Counted from the stretch's first letter, positions 1-7,265 are shown. The stretch is 12,611 nucleotides of DNA from Gyrodactylus bullatarudis (GCA_012064415.1 SSNU01002975.1:1-12611); one strand, 5' to 3'. The notes: generated by a model not told the origin, from the sequence alone. Numbers and translations: made by a program.

Positions 1-9
1 ATCCTTTTT

Positions 10-219
10 AAAAAAGGCAAAAAAAGGCAAGCCTCCTCGAAATAGGCAAAAAAGGCAAACTTATTTCTCTTATTAATAGGTTTAGAAATAAAAGGACTGA
101 ATTTTTAATATTTTCAAAGTATTTTAGCCTTGACTTTGGGGATGACGAGGTTTTCCATGACAGAATTTCATTTCTGGCCAATATTTGGTGAGACTTCAAA
201 AAAAAAGGCAAAAAAGGCA
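10..219. repeat. A-rich GGC short repeats
   Basis: GGC trinucleotides separated by runs of A occur at 16, 26, 45 and 54, then again at 207 and 216, all in the same orientation. The 14-mer aggcaaaaaaggca is present at both 44-57 and 206-219. This could be the edge of a mobile element with subterminal repeats or simple-sequence drift. The DNA between the clusters shows no coding pattern on either strand. Confidence 0.4.
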
Positions 220-351
220 TTTTGGTCGCCCTAGTTATAATGCTTATATTTCACCGGCTAGATATAACAAAATTTTTGAAAAATCAAAATCCTCTGATTG
301 GTTCTTTATATTTGAAGTATCGAAGGAAAGGTTGATAGCTTGTATTCATGA

Positions 352-588
352 TCATTGCTTTCTTTTTACGTATCTGTCCAATGTTGGTTGCCCACTCAGA
401 CTTTTACGTTTTCTACCTCTTTTACCATTTGCAGGTGCAGCTTTTTTCACATTTCCGATACTGCTAATTATAGATTGAGAACAAATTCGATTAACAACTA
501 CCGGGATATATTCCTTATAATCTTCCATATGATCTGGATGAGACATTTGATGAAGACTTGGCTGGGGGTAGGTGAAACCATTTTTCAC
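352..588 (-). CDS. Hypothetical basic-tail protein fragment, copy A
   Basis: This minus-strand frame encodes about 78 residues. It starts in ordinary mixed sequence and ends in a strongly basic, AT-hook-like or nuclear-localisation-like tail (KRGRKRKSLSGQP, then LDRYVK). I do not recognise the family. The frame is supported by a second copy on the plus strand at about 2960-3093, which ends in nearly the same residues and has comparable sequence upstream (NRICSQSIISS here, NQINSQPVISA there). The 24 bases at 400-423 match 3028-3051 exactly on the opposite strand. Both copies also share the 14-mer accaatcagaggat downstream of their stop (289-302 here). The N-terminal start is uncertain, and this may be only the last exon or the 3' end of a longer, probably mobile, gene. 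A role in DNA binding is inferred from the basic tail alone. Confidence 0.4.
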   Translation of the reverse strand: MKNGFTYPQPSLHQMSHPDHMEDYKEYIPVVVNRICSQSIISSIGNVKKAAPANGKRGRKRKSLSGQPTLDRYVKRKQ

Positions 589-683
589 TTATTATTTCTC
601 TTGTTCTTATAAATATTATATCATAGATACATCAGAGGAATCCACGGAAGAGGAGATAGGGCGCCCTTCCGAATGAACAAGAA

Positions 684-996
684 GCAGAGGTTGGGGTCAG
701 GGTGGTTTTGGACAATGCCCCAATACATAAATCAGCAATATCTAGGCGTTATTATGCACATAATTCCAACTTTTGGAATGTCCTGCGTATTCCCCTGAGA
801 ATCTATTTGACTTCCCAAGAACTTTTGAAAAGATTACGCAGCCGGTACCCCCTTCAGTCATGAGGCAATGGATCAAATTCTAAGGAGGAATTCACCAGAC
901 ATGCAGCAGAAAGTCAACAACCTTATCGACTCGATGCCAAAGCGCCTTCATGCTGTCATAAGGGCTGGAGGGCTGAAGGCCTACACGAAATATTAA
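684..996 (+). pseudogene. Tc1/mariner transposase, C-terminal relic
   Basis: This is a fragment of a Tc1/mariner (DDE) transposase, the enzyme that cuts and pastes its own element at TA sites. In one frame, 705-770 reads VVLDNAPIHKS, the region of the second catalytic Asp (codon 711-713). In another frame, 901-996 reads NLIDSMPKRLHAVI followed by a Lys-Tyr ending and TAA. That is the standard C-terminus of the family (Ser-Met-Pro-x-Arg-Leu, then a Lys-Tyr end). Between them the expected SPDLNPIE block with the third acidic residue is not recognisable, probably because of deletion and frameshift. The N-terminal DNA-binding domain and first Asp are also missing. Only about 100 of the usual 340 or so residues remain. 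The stop lies directly against the truncated Merlin relic on the other strand. Confidence 0.75.
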
Positions 997-1002
997 CTTT
1001 TT

Positions 1003-1440
1003 CAACACCTCCGAAAATCCATACTTGAGTGGCTTAGAATTTTCTTCTTACAACATGGGTCTCATCAACTTGAACTTCCGAATACAAGATCTTGATTGAG
1101 GAAACGTTCTACTAAGATGTCTCGAACAAAATTGGTCCAGTCGACAGCAGTTGGAACTGATATCTTGACGATGTTAAAAATCAAGTCTAGATTCGTAGCA
1201 GACTTGAAAACTATGTATATAATTGTGAGGATCTGGACAATCGCCAATCTTGATCCGGCAAAGAATGTTTCTGAAATTAATTAATTAACATGGCTTACCA
1301 GTTCGATCACTAACAAACTTCCTGCACTTATTGCAGAAAAATTCATATTGATCTACTGCCCGAGTTTTCTTGTTGAGCTTCATGATCTTTCCACAAGTAT
1401 GCTTGCGGTTTATACATATCAATCCGAATCTCAAGCAGTT
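1003..1440 (-). pseudogene. Merlin (IS1595/ISXO2-like) transposase relic
   Basis: Read on minus, this begins with LRFGLIC and a Cys-rich N-terminal region (Cys codons at 1414-1416, 1393-1395, 1333-1335 and 1324-1326), matching the zinc ribbon of IS1595-type transposases. It continues with TFFAGSRLAIVQIL and WTNFVRDIL, then VQVDETHVVRRKF with the first catalytic Asp at 1074-1076, and ends in WIFGGVEK. These are the landmarks of eukaryotic Merlin elements. Defects include a one-base slip just before VQVDET, an in-frame TAA at 1034-1036 and truncation at about 1003, which removes the second Asp and the Glu. A 28-base GT..AG gap at 1271-1298 interrupts the frame, and skipping it restores the reading exactly. 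The family assignment is strong because several ordered motifs agree. The copy cannot be active. Confidence 0.78.
1271..1298 (-). other. Intron-like 28-nt gap in Merlin relic
   Basis: On minus the gap starts GTAAG and ends TTTCAG. Left in, it causes a stop (TAA) and a frame change. Removed, the codons run from SDRT through a split Glu codon into TFFAGSRL, as the family expects. It is very short for a spliceosomal intron, and its middle is a TTAA-rich run, so an inserted repeat is the alternative. Confidence 0.4.
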
Positions 1441-1444
1441 TTAT

Positions 1445-2132
1445 GGTTTCCAAATGTTCGTCATAACTGATCATCAGATTAATGTTAGATTTTTTCGAAA
1501 TTCTTAATAGAGATTTCCTTGATCGGGAAGGCGTTCCCTGGTCATAAACTCAGCATTCTTCCTGAAATAACCAAGTTGATTCCTGACCTAAACAAAGACC
1601 CGATTCTATTGTTGGAATGAAATGGGGTTATATACAGTCAATTTCACACATGATGACTCGCGTTAGATAAAAAGTGTGATGGCAAAGGTTTTTTATACCT
1701 CTCTGCACCAAAAATAATAATCAATGAGAGTGAAGTATGGATTAACCAATAATATTCAAGCATAATTTCCTTTTTTTATTCTGATGATGAAACCGAAATA
1801 AACCCGTCATATGATTTTTTCGAGCATCTATCCAGTAATTTATACATCATTGAATAGAAAATTTTTTCCTTGTTCTTTAGACCCAAAAATATATTCTCAA
1901 CCATTCTTTATAACAAAGATACTCTAATTTCTATACCTTAATTACTACAGTAAATTAAATACCACCATTCGAAAAACATGCAATAGTTACTAATTTCCAT
2001 GCATCAAGCTCAAAAGGAACTAGATTAAATAATAAATCAAAATTGCATTCAGATTTCCAAATTTAATGGGGATCTATCCTAATATGGATGTAAGCCAAGG
2101 CTAGAATAAACAATATGCATAACAATGCATTA
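1445..2132. other. AT-rich DNA without recognisable genes
   Basis: No frame on either strand shows a recognisable motif. The part nearest the Merlin relic (1440-1640) may hold decayed remains of that element, but I could not connect any residues to the family. Confidence 0.5.
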
Positions 2133-2142
2133 CGTTATTCTT

Positions 2143-2274
2143 ATGTACCATGTTAGTGTGAAAGTCATCAGACCCCCTTTTTTCCTTACTATGTTCCCCT
2201 CGAGATCCTTCCAATCTTTTTCTACGTTAACTCCAATCCCCCACCAACGACCATGCTCTTTCTCTTATGATTCC
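2143..2274 (+). repeat. Long inverted repeat, left arm
   Basis: This arm pairs with 2706-2868. The outer end (atgtaccatgttagtgtgaa onward) matches the right arm nearly base for base for about 65 bases. The right arm then carries roughly 30 extra bases, after which the match resumes through ccaccaacgaccatgctctt. Weaker similarity extends about 10 bases further out. The spacer is about 430 bp. Confidence 0.85.
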
Positions 2275-2369
2275 TCATCAATAATAATAGCCAATCAAAA
2301 TCAAGGAAGGGTCATAAAGTAATTTCAATAAACTTTTCCCATCATTAGTGTTATTCATTTATACGGATT

Positions 2370-2582
2370 ATGACAAGATTGACTGATTCTCAAAATGGTG
2401 CCTATGGATATCTAAAAAAGCATGGGAAGAAGTTCAGGAGAAAACTATCGTCAACTGTTTCACGAATGTCAAATTTATTCAAAAATCAGGCTACGAGTTT
2501 TATTCCCGATATTTTATTCCCAAATCTTGATAAGCTTATAAATTTTCTTACACTATTTATGAGAAGAGGTACTCAGAACTAG
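2370..2582 (+). CDS. Small basic ORF between inverted-repeat arms, hypothetical
   Basis: This 70-codon ATG frame lies inside the spacer of the 2143-2868 inverted repeat. The product is Lys/Arg-rich in its first half (KKHGKKFRRKL) and hydrophobic near the end. I do not recognise it, and an ORF of this length can arise by chance. Its position, centred between the repeat arms, is the only reason to list it. It could be cargo of a foldback element or unrelated DNA. Confidence 0.15.
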   Translation: MTRLTDSQNGAYGYLKKHGKKFRRKLSSTVSRMSNLFKNQATSFIPDILFPNLDKLINFLTLFMRRGTQN

Positions 2583-2705
2583 AGAGACTATCGGTTTTTA
2601 AAGATTATTTATCAAGAGAGAAAGATGTTTATGATTTTTATTAAATTCTTCTATTTTAAACGAAGGCTTGATAATAAGAAATAAACATTAAATAGAAAGA
2701 GATTG

Positions 2706-2868
2706 GAGTCATGAGAGAAAGAGCATGGTCGTTGGTGGGGGATCGGAGGTAACGTAGAAAAAGATTGAAGTCTGGTTATACACACAAACACGTATTTTGA
2801 AAGGATCTCGATGGGAACATGGTAAGGAAAAAAAGGCGTCTGATGACTTTCACACTAACATGGTACAT
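2706..2868 (-). repeat. Long inverted repeat, right arm
   Basis: This is the reverse-complement partner of 2143-2274 and is about 30 bases longer, because it keeps a segment absent from the left arm. Its outer end abuts the basic-tail copy B reading frame. A frame starting at 2819 runs from inside the arm into that copy. Confidence 0.85.
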
Positions 2869-2869
2869 T

Positions 2870-3093
2870 AGAATGACTTCAACTCAACTTCAGTCCTCAG
2901 CCACAGCAACTATTACAAATGAGAGCAAAAGTGTAAACTCAGAGAAGTCAACGAAAATTAATAATCAAATTAACTCTCAGCCAGTAATTAGCGCCTTGAG
3001 CGAACCAATTTTACACCTGCAATAAAGAAAAGAGGTAGAAAACGTAAAAGTTTAAGTGGACAACCCAAATTAGACAGATATGTGAAGAAATAA
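2870..3093 (+). pseudogene. Basic-tail protein fragment, copy B, frameshifted
   Basis: This is a second copy of the family seen at 352-588 on minus. A frame open from 2819 gives a Ser/Thr/Asn-rich stretch and then NNQINSQPVISALSEP, comparable to copy A, and stops at about 3025. The basic tail (KKRGRKRKSLSGQPKL, then DRYVKK and TAA at 3091-3093) continues in a different frame, so a frameshift lies near 3010. The shared 24-mer is at 3028-3051 and the shared downstream 14-mer accaatcagaggat at 3158-3171. The family is unknown to me. Conservation of protein residues and 3' flanking bases in two opposite-strand copies suggests a dispersed element rather than a host gene duplicated in tandem. Confidence 0.45.
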
Positions 3094-3740
3094 TGACCGT
3101 AGTGACTAACAGTGTGATCCTATCCCTCCCCTTCATCAGTGTATAATATTGATTTCAACCAATCAGAGGATGACAAAGAACATTTATCTGTTGAATTTTA
3201 CTATACATGTATATATGTAGTGAATAGTGACTCACTCATCCAAGTCAAGACAACAAGACAAAATAAAACAATTAATAAGAAGATAATGAAAATTACAATT
3301 CATCCAGAAAGTTTGAAGAATAAAACTAAAATTAAGATTCTAAAAATTAAACTGTCATTGAGATTGTTTATTTTAATTCAATAAATTAGAGTTTTAAAAA
3401 AGCTAAAAACGTGATTTAAATTATTCACTGCTAACAATGACTCAAGAAGAAAAAGGCATTTAATAAAATATTTGAAGATGAAAACCAAAGTTGTGCTGTG
3501 GACACAAAACATGGTTACCACGTAAATCAAGAATCACAGCAGACTCAACAATCGAAAAATAGTAATTCGACAATATAATCCCTCAAGCAACGTGGTACAA
3601 CGTGCCTAAAATTTACGATAGTATTAATGAATGGGCTGAGATGACCAAACCTTTTGGAGAATAAGAGGCATCAAAAATGAAGTAAAACAAGATTTAATTA
3701 TGGCATCAATCTACGAACAATCACATTTCATTGATTAATA
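3094..3740. other. AT-rich DNA with a few coding-like scraps
   Basis: No complete gene is visible. Two short plus-strand stretches look protein-like: one around 3445-3570 (FNKIFEDENQSCAVDTKHGY) and one around 3577-3662 (PQATWYNVPKIYDSINEW). They lie in different frames and end in stops. They could be decayed gag sequence of the retroelement just downstream, but no motif proves this. A perfect 12-bp palindrome, tatacatgtata, lies at about 3203-3214. Confidence 0.35.
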
Positions 3741-3744
3741 TGTT

Positions 3745-3752
3745 GTATAAAT
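3745..3752 (+). promoter_or_regulatory. Candidate TATA box upstream of gag-like frame
   Basis: TATAAATA sits about 90 bases before the ATG at 3841. The spacing would suit transcription starting near 3775-3785 with a short leader. No matching LTR pair or primer-binding site is visible, so this remains a sequence resemblance in AT-rich DNA. Confidence 0.25.
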
Positions 3753-3840
3753 ACATATGTCGGCGTAAGGTCTGATGAGAACCGACGAAAATAAAGAGCT
3801 CATATTCACCCAGAATCTATTTTCGTCTTCTACCTACAAA

Positions 3841-4302
3841 ATGCAAGACATTAGTCAGCAAAATGATAATATATTCGCGGAAATCAGGAATCTAAATCAA
3901 GACAAAAATCAAGGAATTTTGTTCCAATGAAACGATGAGAAAAGCTATATTCATAAAAAGCACAGAGATTATGCTGCAATAATTCCTTATATGATCGAAA
4001 AGACATCAGACGAACTTGCAGAAATAGTACAAAAGATGCATGAGTTTCGACCAAAGAAAGTTGAAGTGAACTATATATCCAAGCCAACAAAGATAAGGAA
4101 AGAGAAAGAAGTGATTGATTTCCAGCATAAAAGGAAAACAATTAAATTTCGCCCAACAAATGACAAATATGGAGTAATGGCTAAATTCTGTTCCAACCTA
4201 ACTGAATGCGAATTTAAAAATCAAGAATATAATAAAGTAAATTGCAATATCAATAGTAGATTAGCCATAATATGTGAGCAATCTAAAAAAAATCCTTGTT
4301 GA
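3841..4302 (+). pseudogene. Retroelement gag-like frame, interrupted
   Basis: From ATG at 3841 one frame runs 153 codons to TGA at 4300-4302, broken by a single in-frame TGA at 3928-3930. The product is charged and Lys-rich, with KTSDELAEIVQKMHEF in the middle. A late stretch (DKYGVMAKFCSNLTECEFKN) resembles the Cys-containing end of Ty3/Gypsy-type Gag, although a canonical CCHC knuckle is not present. The main support is position: the next frame, overlapping by 29 bases, is a retroviral-type aspartic protease, the usual gag-then-pro order. Upstream capsid-like sequence is not recognisable. A non-gag ORF of a related retroelement is the alternative. Confidence 0.5.
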
Positions 4303-4549
4303 TTCGGGATCTAATGTATTTATTATAGATGAAGCCCGCCCCAAGATGGTTAAACCAGACGGACAATTAAAAGCCGCTGGTGGAGAGATGATACCATATT
4401 TCAAGAATAAAGATAATAACAAGATAAAAATAAACAATGAAATATATTTTCATGAATTTATATCTGCTTCTGTTGGTTTCAATTGCATTGGCATAGATTT
4501 TTTGAGAAAACATGGGCTAATATTAGATTCCTTTTCATCTTTCGAATGA
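4274..4549 (+). pseudogene. Retropepsin-like aspartic protease fragment (Ty3-like pol)
   Basis: The frame encodes about 91 residues of a retroviral-type aspartic protease (RVP fold), which in these elements cuts the Gag-Pol polyprotein as a homodimer. KKILVDSGSNVFIID holds the catalytic motif, here Asp-Ser-Gly instead of the commoner Asp-Thr-Gly. Near the end, CIGIDFLRKHGLILD matches the ILGxDFLxxHxLxxD signature after the flap, common in Ty3/Gypsy and BEL pol. It overlaps the gag-like frame in a different phase, which could reflect programmed shifting or a simple mutation. The frame stops at 4547-4549 and no reverse transcriptase, RNase H or integrase motif follows before the piggyBac element, so pol is truncated. 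The protease call is firm. The exact clade is not. Confidence 0.72.
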
Positions 4550-4787
4550 TTAAAGGAATTTATTAGCGACTCATGCGGAGTATATCGTCAATCCCTTTAA
4601 TTTAATTAATTTCCCTTTTTTAGAATCAAGCTACTCTAATGAGAAGAGCATTAGAAGGAGCTCTAAAAGTCCCCATTTTATTCAAAAATATATAATTTTC
4701 TTTTTTTCTTTTTCAGGATCCTTTTTTGATTTCGGATGTGAATTTGGTCGACGTATGTAAACGTTTTTTTAAATAGATTAAATTGTT
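4550..4787. other. Short AT-rich gap before the piggyBac element
   Basis: There is no recognisable coding motif. A pyrimidine-rich stretch ending TTTTTCAG at about 4700-4717 looks like a splice acceptor, but no matching exon was identified. I looked here for the missing N-terminal part of the Tigger transposase and found no convincing helix-turn-helix residues. Confidence 0.4.
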
Positions 4788-4791
4788 TTAA

Positions 4792-4805
4792 CCCTTTCGG
4801 TGCCG
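4792..4805 (+). repeat. piggyBac left terminal inverted repeat
   Basis: CCCTTTCGGTGCCG follows TTAA directly and pairs with 6372-6385 with one mismatch. The CCCTTT beginning is common among piggyBac-like elements. Confidence 0.88.
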
Positions 4806-4807
4806 AT

Positions 4808-4821
4808 GGACATATATGTCC
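4808..4821. repeat. Palindrome GGACATATATGTCC, copy 1
   Basis: This perfect 14-bp palindrome extends to 16 bp with flanking T and A (4807-4822). It sits three bases inside the left terminal repeat. Its location suggests a transposase-binding or subterminal site. That role is inference. Confidence 0.85.
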
Positions 4822-5132
4822 ATATGTTTTAAACCTACGTAATTTCGTTATTTTTCAATTTTCTATAAACATTTTTTTCACTTAATCATGAACTTTTTAA
4901 CATTCTAATGATGTGTTTTTAACTATGTTCCATTTTTTTCTATTTCGAAATTGAAGATTTATTTAGAGAATTTTTTTGGATTTATTGAAAATTTTTTTTA
5001 TAAGTTTTCCATGGGAAAAACAATGTTTTTCATTTTATAATTAAGGTGACCAATAGAATTCAACCTTTATGATGATGCTTTATTGGATTACGTAACCTGA
5101 TGGTAGAAAGAGTTATTAACGTTCAAACTACA

Positions 5133-5146
5133 GGACATATATGTCC
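5133..5146. repeat. Palindrome GGACATATATGTCC, copy 2, spanning the start codon
   Basis: This is identical to copies 1 and 3. The ATG at 5141-5143 within the palindrome opens the frame MSKKQRGMDSEATYKES, the likely transposase N-terminus. A protein bound here could cover the translation-start region of the DNA, which would fit autoregulation, but no evidence in the window tests this. Confidence 0.8.
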
Positions 5147-6156
5147 AAAAAGCAAAGAGGTATGGATAGTGAAGCAACATATAAAGAATCAAGGGAGATT
5201 TTTGGCAAGTCTTAATTCCAGATGCTGAAAACTCTGATGAAGAATTAGAAGAGATTGAAGACCAAATTGATTATTTATGCTCGGCTCTTCCCTTATTCAA
5301 TGAAACTCCTCTACAGGAAACGGTCCAATTATCGATTATCCAAAACATGAGAGATACAAGATTACATCCAAAAGTCAACATTACTTTCTCCCCAGATTAG
5401 ATAAAACCGTTTGGGTCTTACTGGAAAATCTTTATTACAAGATAAAGATCTCAAGAAAAAAGGCAGAGGCAGCTACGATTTACTCTATTCGGAGTCTGAA
5501 AAACTTTACTTTCTAAGATGATTTGACAACAAAGCTGTAACTTTCACTTCAACTTTGGCTGGTGCTGAGCCCATTTCAAATATTAAACGCTGGTGCTCCA
5601 AAAGCAGTAAAAGAATAGATGTACCCTATCTCGAAATCGTATCAGTTTATAACAAGTCAATGGGTGGTGTTGATCTATTCGATTCTTTCATGTCTAGATA
5701 CCAGCCAAACCACAGAGCAAAAAATTGGTAAGACATTTTTTATTAACAATTATTATTTTAGGTAATTTTTATGGGTTCTATTTGCATCAATCGTTAACTC
5801 TTGGCTGCTTTACAAAAGAAATAATGACAAGGAAGACTGTCTTGATTTACTGAACTTCCTGACTAAATTTATCAGATGATTTAATCAAACAAGGCTTCGC
5901 AGAAATGAACAAGTTTAAAATTCCCGTATCTGAAGAAGGATGTACCACTCGCTCAAGAAAAAGTAATGAATCAATGCTTCAATTGTCCTGTGAGTCAGTC
6001 GCTTCTATGAAACATCTCCCAGCCAGAGTTGAGAATCCCAATTCACGCAAAGGCTGTTCAATCTGCAAAAGAAAGATACCTACCTATTGTATAACTTGTA
6101 ACATGTTATATTGTATTTCAAATGAAGAAAGCTGCTTTGTAATAGCTCACTCTTGA
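5141..6156 (+). pseudogene. piggyBac transposase (DDE_Tnp_1_7-like), internally deleted
   Basis: The likely start is ATG 5141. A frameshift near 5200 leads to an acidic N-terminal segment (PDAENSDEELEEIEDQID). After about 5400 the frame of 5420-5731 carries RGSYDLLYSESEKLYF, FDNKAVTFTSTLAG and YNKSMGGVDLFDS, the block with the last catalytic Asp (codon 5672-5674). Then come FLWVLFASIVNSWLLYK and, in a further frame, a Cys-rich C-terminus at 6049-6150 (CSIC, CITC, CFVIAH) matching the family zinc-ribbon tail. The regions with the first two catalytic Asp residues are absent, so an internal deletion near 5340-5420 has removed the core. Other defects are TGA at 5519-5521, where Trp is expected, a 34-base gap at 5728-5761 and a slip near 5868. 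The copy is inactive. Assignment is firm. Confidence 0.88.
5728..5761 (+). other. Intron-like 34-nt gap in piggyBac transposase
   Basis: It begins GTAAG and ends TTTTAG, between HRAKNW and FLWVLF, residues adjacent in the family. Removing the 34 bases joins a Trp codon and restores the downstream frame, though a TAA follows at once (5763-5765) where a second Trp is usual. It may be a tiny intron or a small insertion that happens to have GT..AG ends. Confidence 0.35.
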
Positions 6157-6239
6157 ATAAATGCTGTTTATACTGTATATTTTTGTTGATTTCATATAAA
6201 AATTAAACAGTTAAAAAATGTTACCTTTAAGGGCCGTTT

Positions 6240-6253
6240 GGACATATATGTCC
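6240..6253. repeat. Palindrome GGACATATATGTCC, copy 3
   Basis: This is the third identical copy, about 85 bases after the transposase stop and about 130 bases from the right end. It is preceded by gggccgttt, which resembles the sequence next to copy 1, so the right end of this element may have been extended or rearranged. Confidence 0.85.
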
Positions 6254-6371
6254 ATTAAAATATCTAGTGGAAGAAGTTGGAATTCAAAAATTTTCTTTTT
6301 TCTAAATTTTAGCAAAAAAAAATTCTATACATGCAAAAAGAATTAGAAAGCTATCTTTATTGGTTTTCAAA

Positions 6372-6385
6372 CGGCATCGAAAGGG
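6372..6385 (-). repeat. piggyBac right terminal inverted repeat
   Basis: The reverse complement reads CCCTTTCGATGCCG and abuts the right-hand TTAA. It has one mismatch to the left repeat. Confidence 0.88.
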
Positions 6386-6414
6386 TTAAAAATCATTATT
6401 TTTATTTAGAAACC

Positions 6415-7030
6415 TGATATAGAAAATGTTAATAACCAACTAAAGTACGAGGGGTTGAGTTATGAAGCACGAAACATATTCAATTGTGACGAGACAGGAC
6501 TCAATTATCTAGATGAAGGAAGAATGACATTAGAAAGGCTAACGGTTCTTTCATGTTGCTCTCTCGTTAGAGAGAAATATCAACCATTGTTTATAGGTAA
6601 GTCAGATTATTTAAATTTTTAGGAAATTGAATAGACCTAGATGTTTCCTAGGTGCAATTCCTGAGAATTATACAGGCCAGCGAAATGCTTGGATGGAAAG
6701 AAGCATCTTTCAAAAGTGGTATGATGACTTCAGTAACTGGATAGGTGAGCGTCGAGTCCTTCTTCTCCTTGATAACTGCCGTCCACACCTCAATATCGTT
6801 CAGAGATCTAATGTCAGATTACTTTTCTTACCTGAAAACACAACCGCTCTATCACAACCATTAGACAGTGGCGTGATAAATGAATTTAAACTCATTTACA
6901 AGAGATTACTTATTTCGTATGGGCAAAACCCGACCTTGCTCGAGTTATTACAATGTCTATACAGGCGTGGAACCTCCTACCAAGACAAATCATGTTAAAT
7001 TATTTCAGAAAACTTGCTTATGTTAACTGA
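6415..7030 (+). pseudogene. Tigger/pogo-type DDE_1 transposase relic
   Basis: This is the catalytic domain of a pogo/Tigger (jerky-like) transposase. It opens with ARNIFNCDETGLNYL (first Asp, codon 6488-6490), then a shortened stretch to TVLSCC and QPLFIGKS. After a 26-base interruption (6597-6622) the frame of 6627-6998 gives NRPRCFLG, RRVLLLLDNCRPHL (second Asp, 6771-6773) and PENTTALSQPLDSGVINEF (third Asp, 6864-6866). A last frameshift near 6960 leads to QAWNLLPRQIMLNYFRKLA and TGA at 7028-7030. All three catalytic Asp residues remain, but at least two frameshifts, a deletion after the first motif and loss of the N-terminal CENP-B-like DNA-binding domain make it a pseudogene. Its left end stops close to the piggyBac right end. 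Confidence 0.88.
6597..6622 (+). other. GT..AG interruption in Tigger relic
   Basis: It starts GTAAGT and ends TTTTTAG. Unlike the Merlin and piggyBac cases, removal of 26 bases leaves the frame one base off, and the first GGTAAGTC already encodes the Gly-Lys-Ser expected here. An insertion plus mutation fits at least as well as an intron. Confidence 0.2.
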
Positions 7031-7076
7031 ATAAATTCTTACAATTTTATCCGTATGAAAGAAATTTTAGATTAAT

Positions 7077-7102
7077 CATTCTCACATTTTTTGCAGACCC
7101 CC
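7077..7102 (+). repeat. 26-bp inverted repeat, left
   Basis: It reads from cattctcacatt to gcagaccccc and matches the reverse complement of 7266-7291 at 24 of 26 positions. The match ends sharply on both sides, as a terminal repeat would. Confidence 0.75.
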
Positions 7103-7265
7103 GTAATGAAAACGTCAAAATATTTGTTGATAACATGAAGAATGACAGAATGATAACATGTAAAAATAGAGAGGGGTCTGTTTTTTCAAAGCGATTGAAA
7201 AATAAACATAATGAGTCATTTACGGTACGATGGTGTGATTTGTATGAAATATTCTGGTTTGAAAA

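Larger units (their letters stand above)
4788..6389 (+). mobile_element. piggyBac-like DNA transposon with TTAA flanks
   Basis: TTAA stands at 4788-4791 and 6386-6389, the target duplication made by piggyBac-superfamily elements. Inside it the element starts CCCTTTCGGTGCCG (4792-4805) and ends, read inward from the right, CCCTTTCGATGCCG (6372-6385), giving 13 of 14 matching terminal bases. The element body is 1594 bp, shorter than typical 2.3-3 kb autonomous copies, in line with the internal deletion seen in its transposase. Three copies of a 14-bp palindrome mark its left end, the start of its coding region and the region after its coding end. It lies just before the truncated left end of a Tigger relic. 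Confidence 0.9.

Noticed and set aside
1096..1284. Plus-strand 62-codon frame
   Set aside because: It is the reverse of the Merlin transposase frame, whose ordered motifs are on minus.
3759..3790. Hammerhead-ribozyme-like core: GTC, then CTGATGAG, then CGAAA
   Set aside because: The conserved boxes occur in order, but the six bases between CTGATGAG and CGAAA cannot form stem II. The base after CGAAA does not pair with the G of GTC, and no stem I forms in ggcgtaaggt. It is probably a chance match.
3884..4141. Minus-strand 85-codon frame
   Set aside because: It is a shadow of the gag-like plus-strand frame, with low-complexity Ser/Leu composition and no motif.
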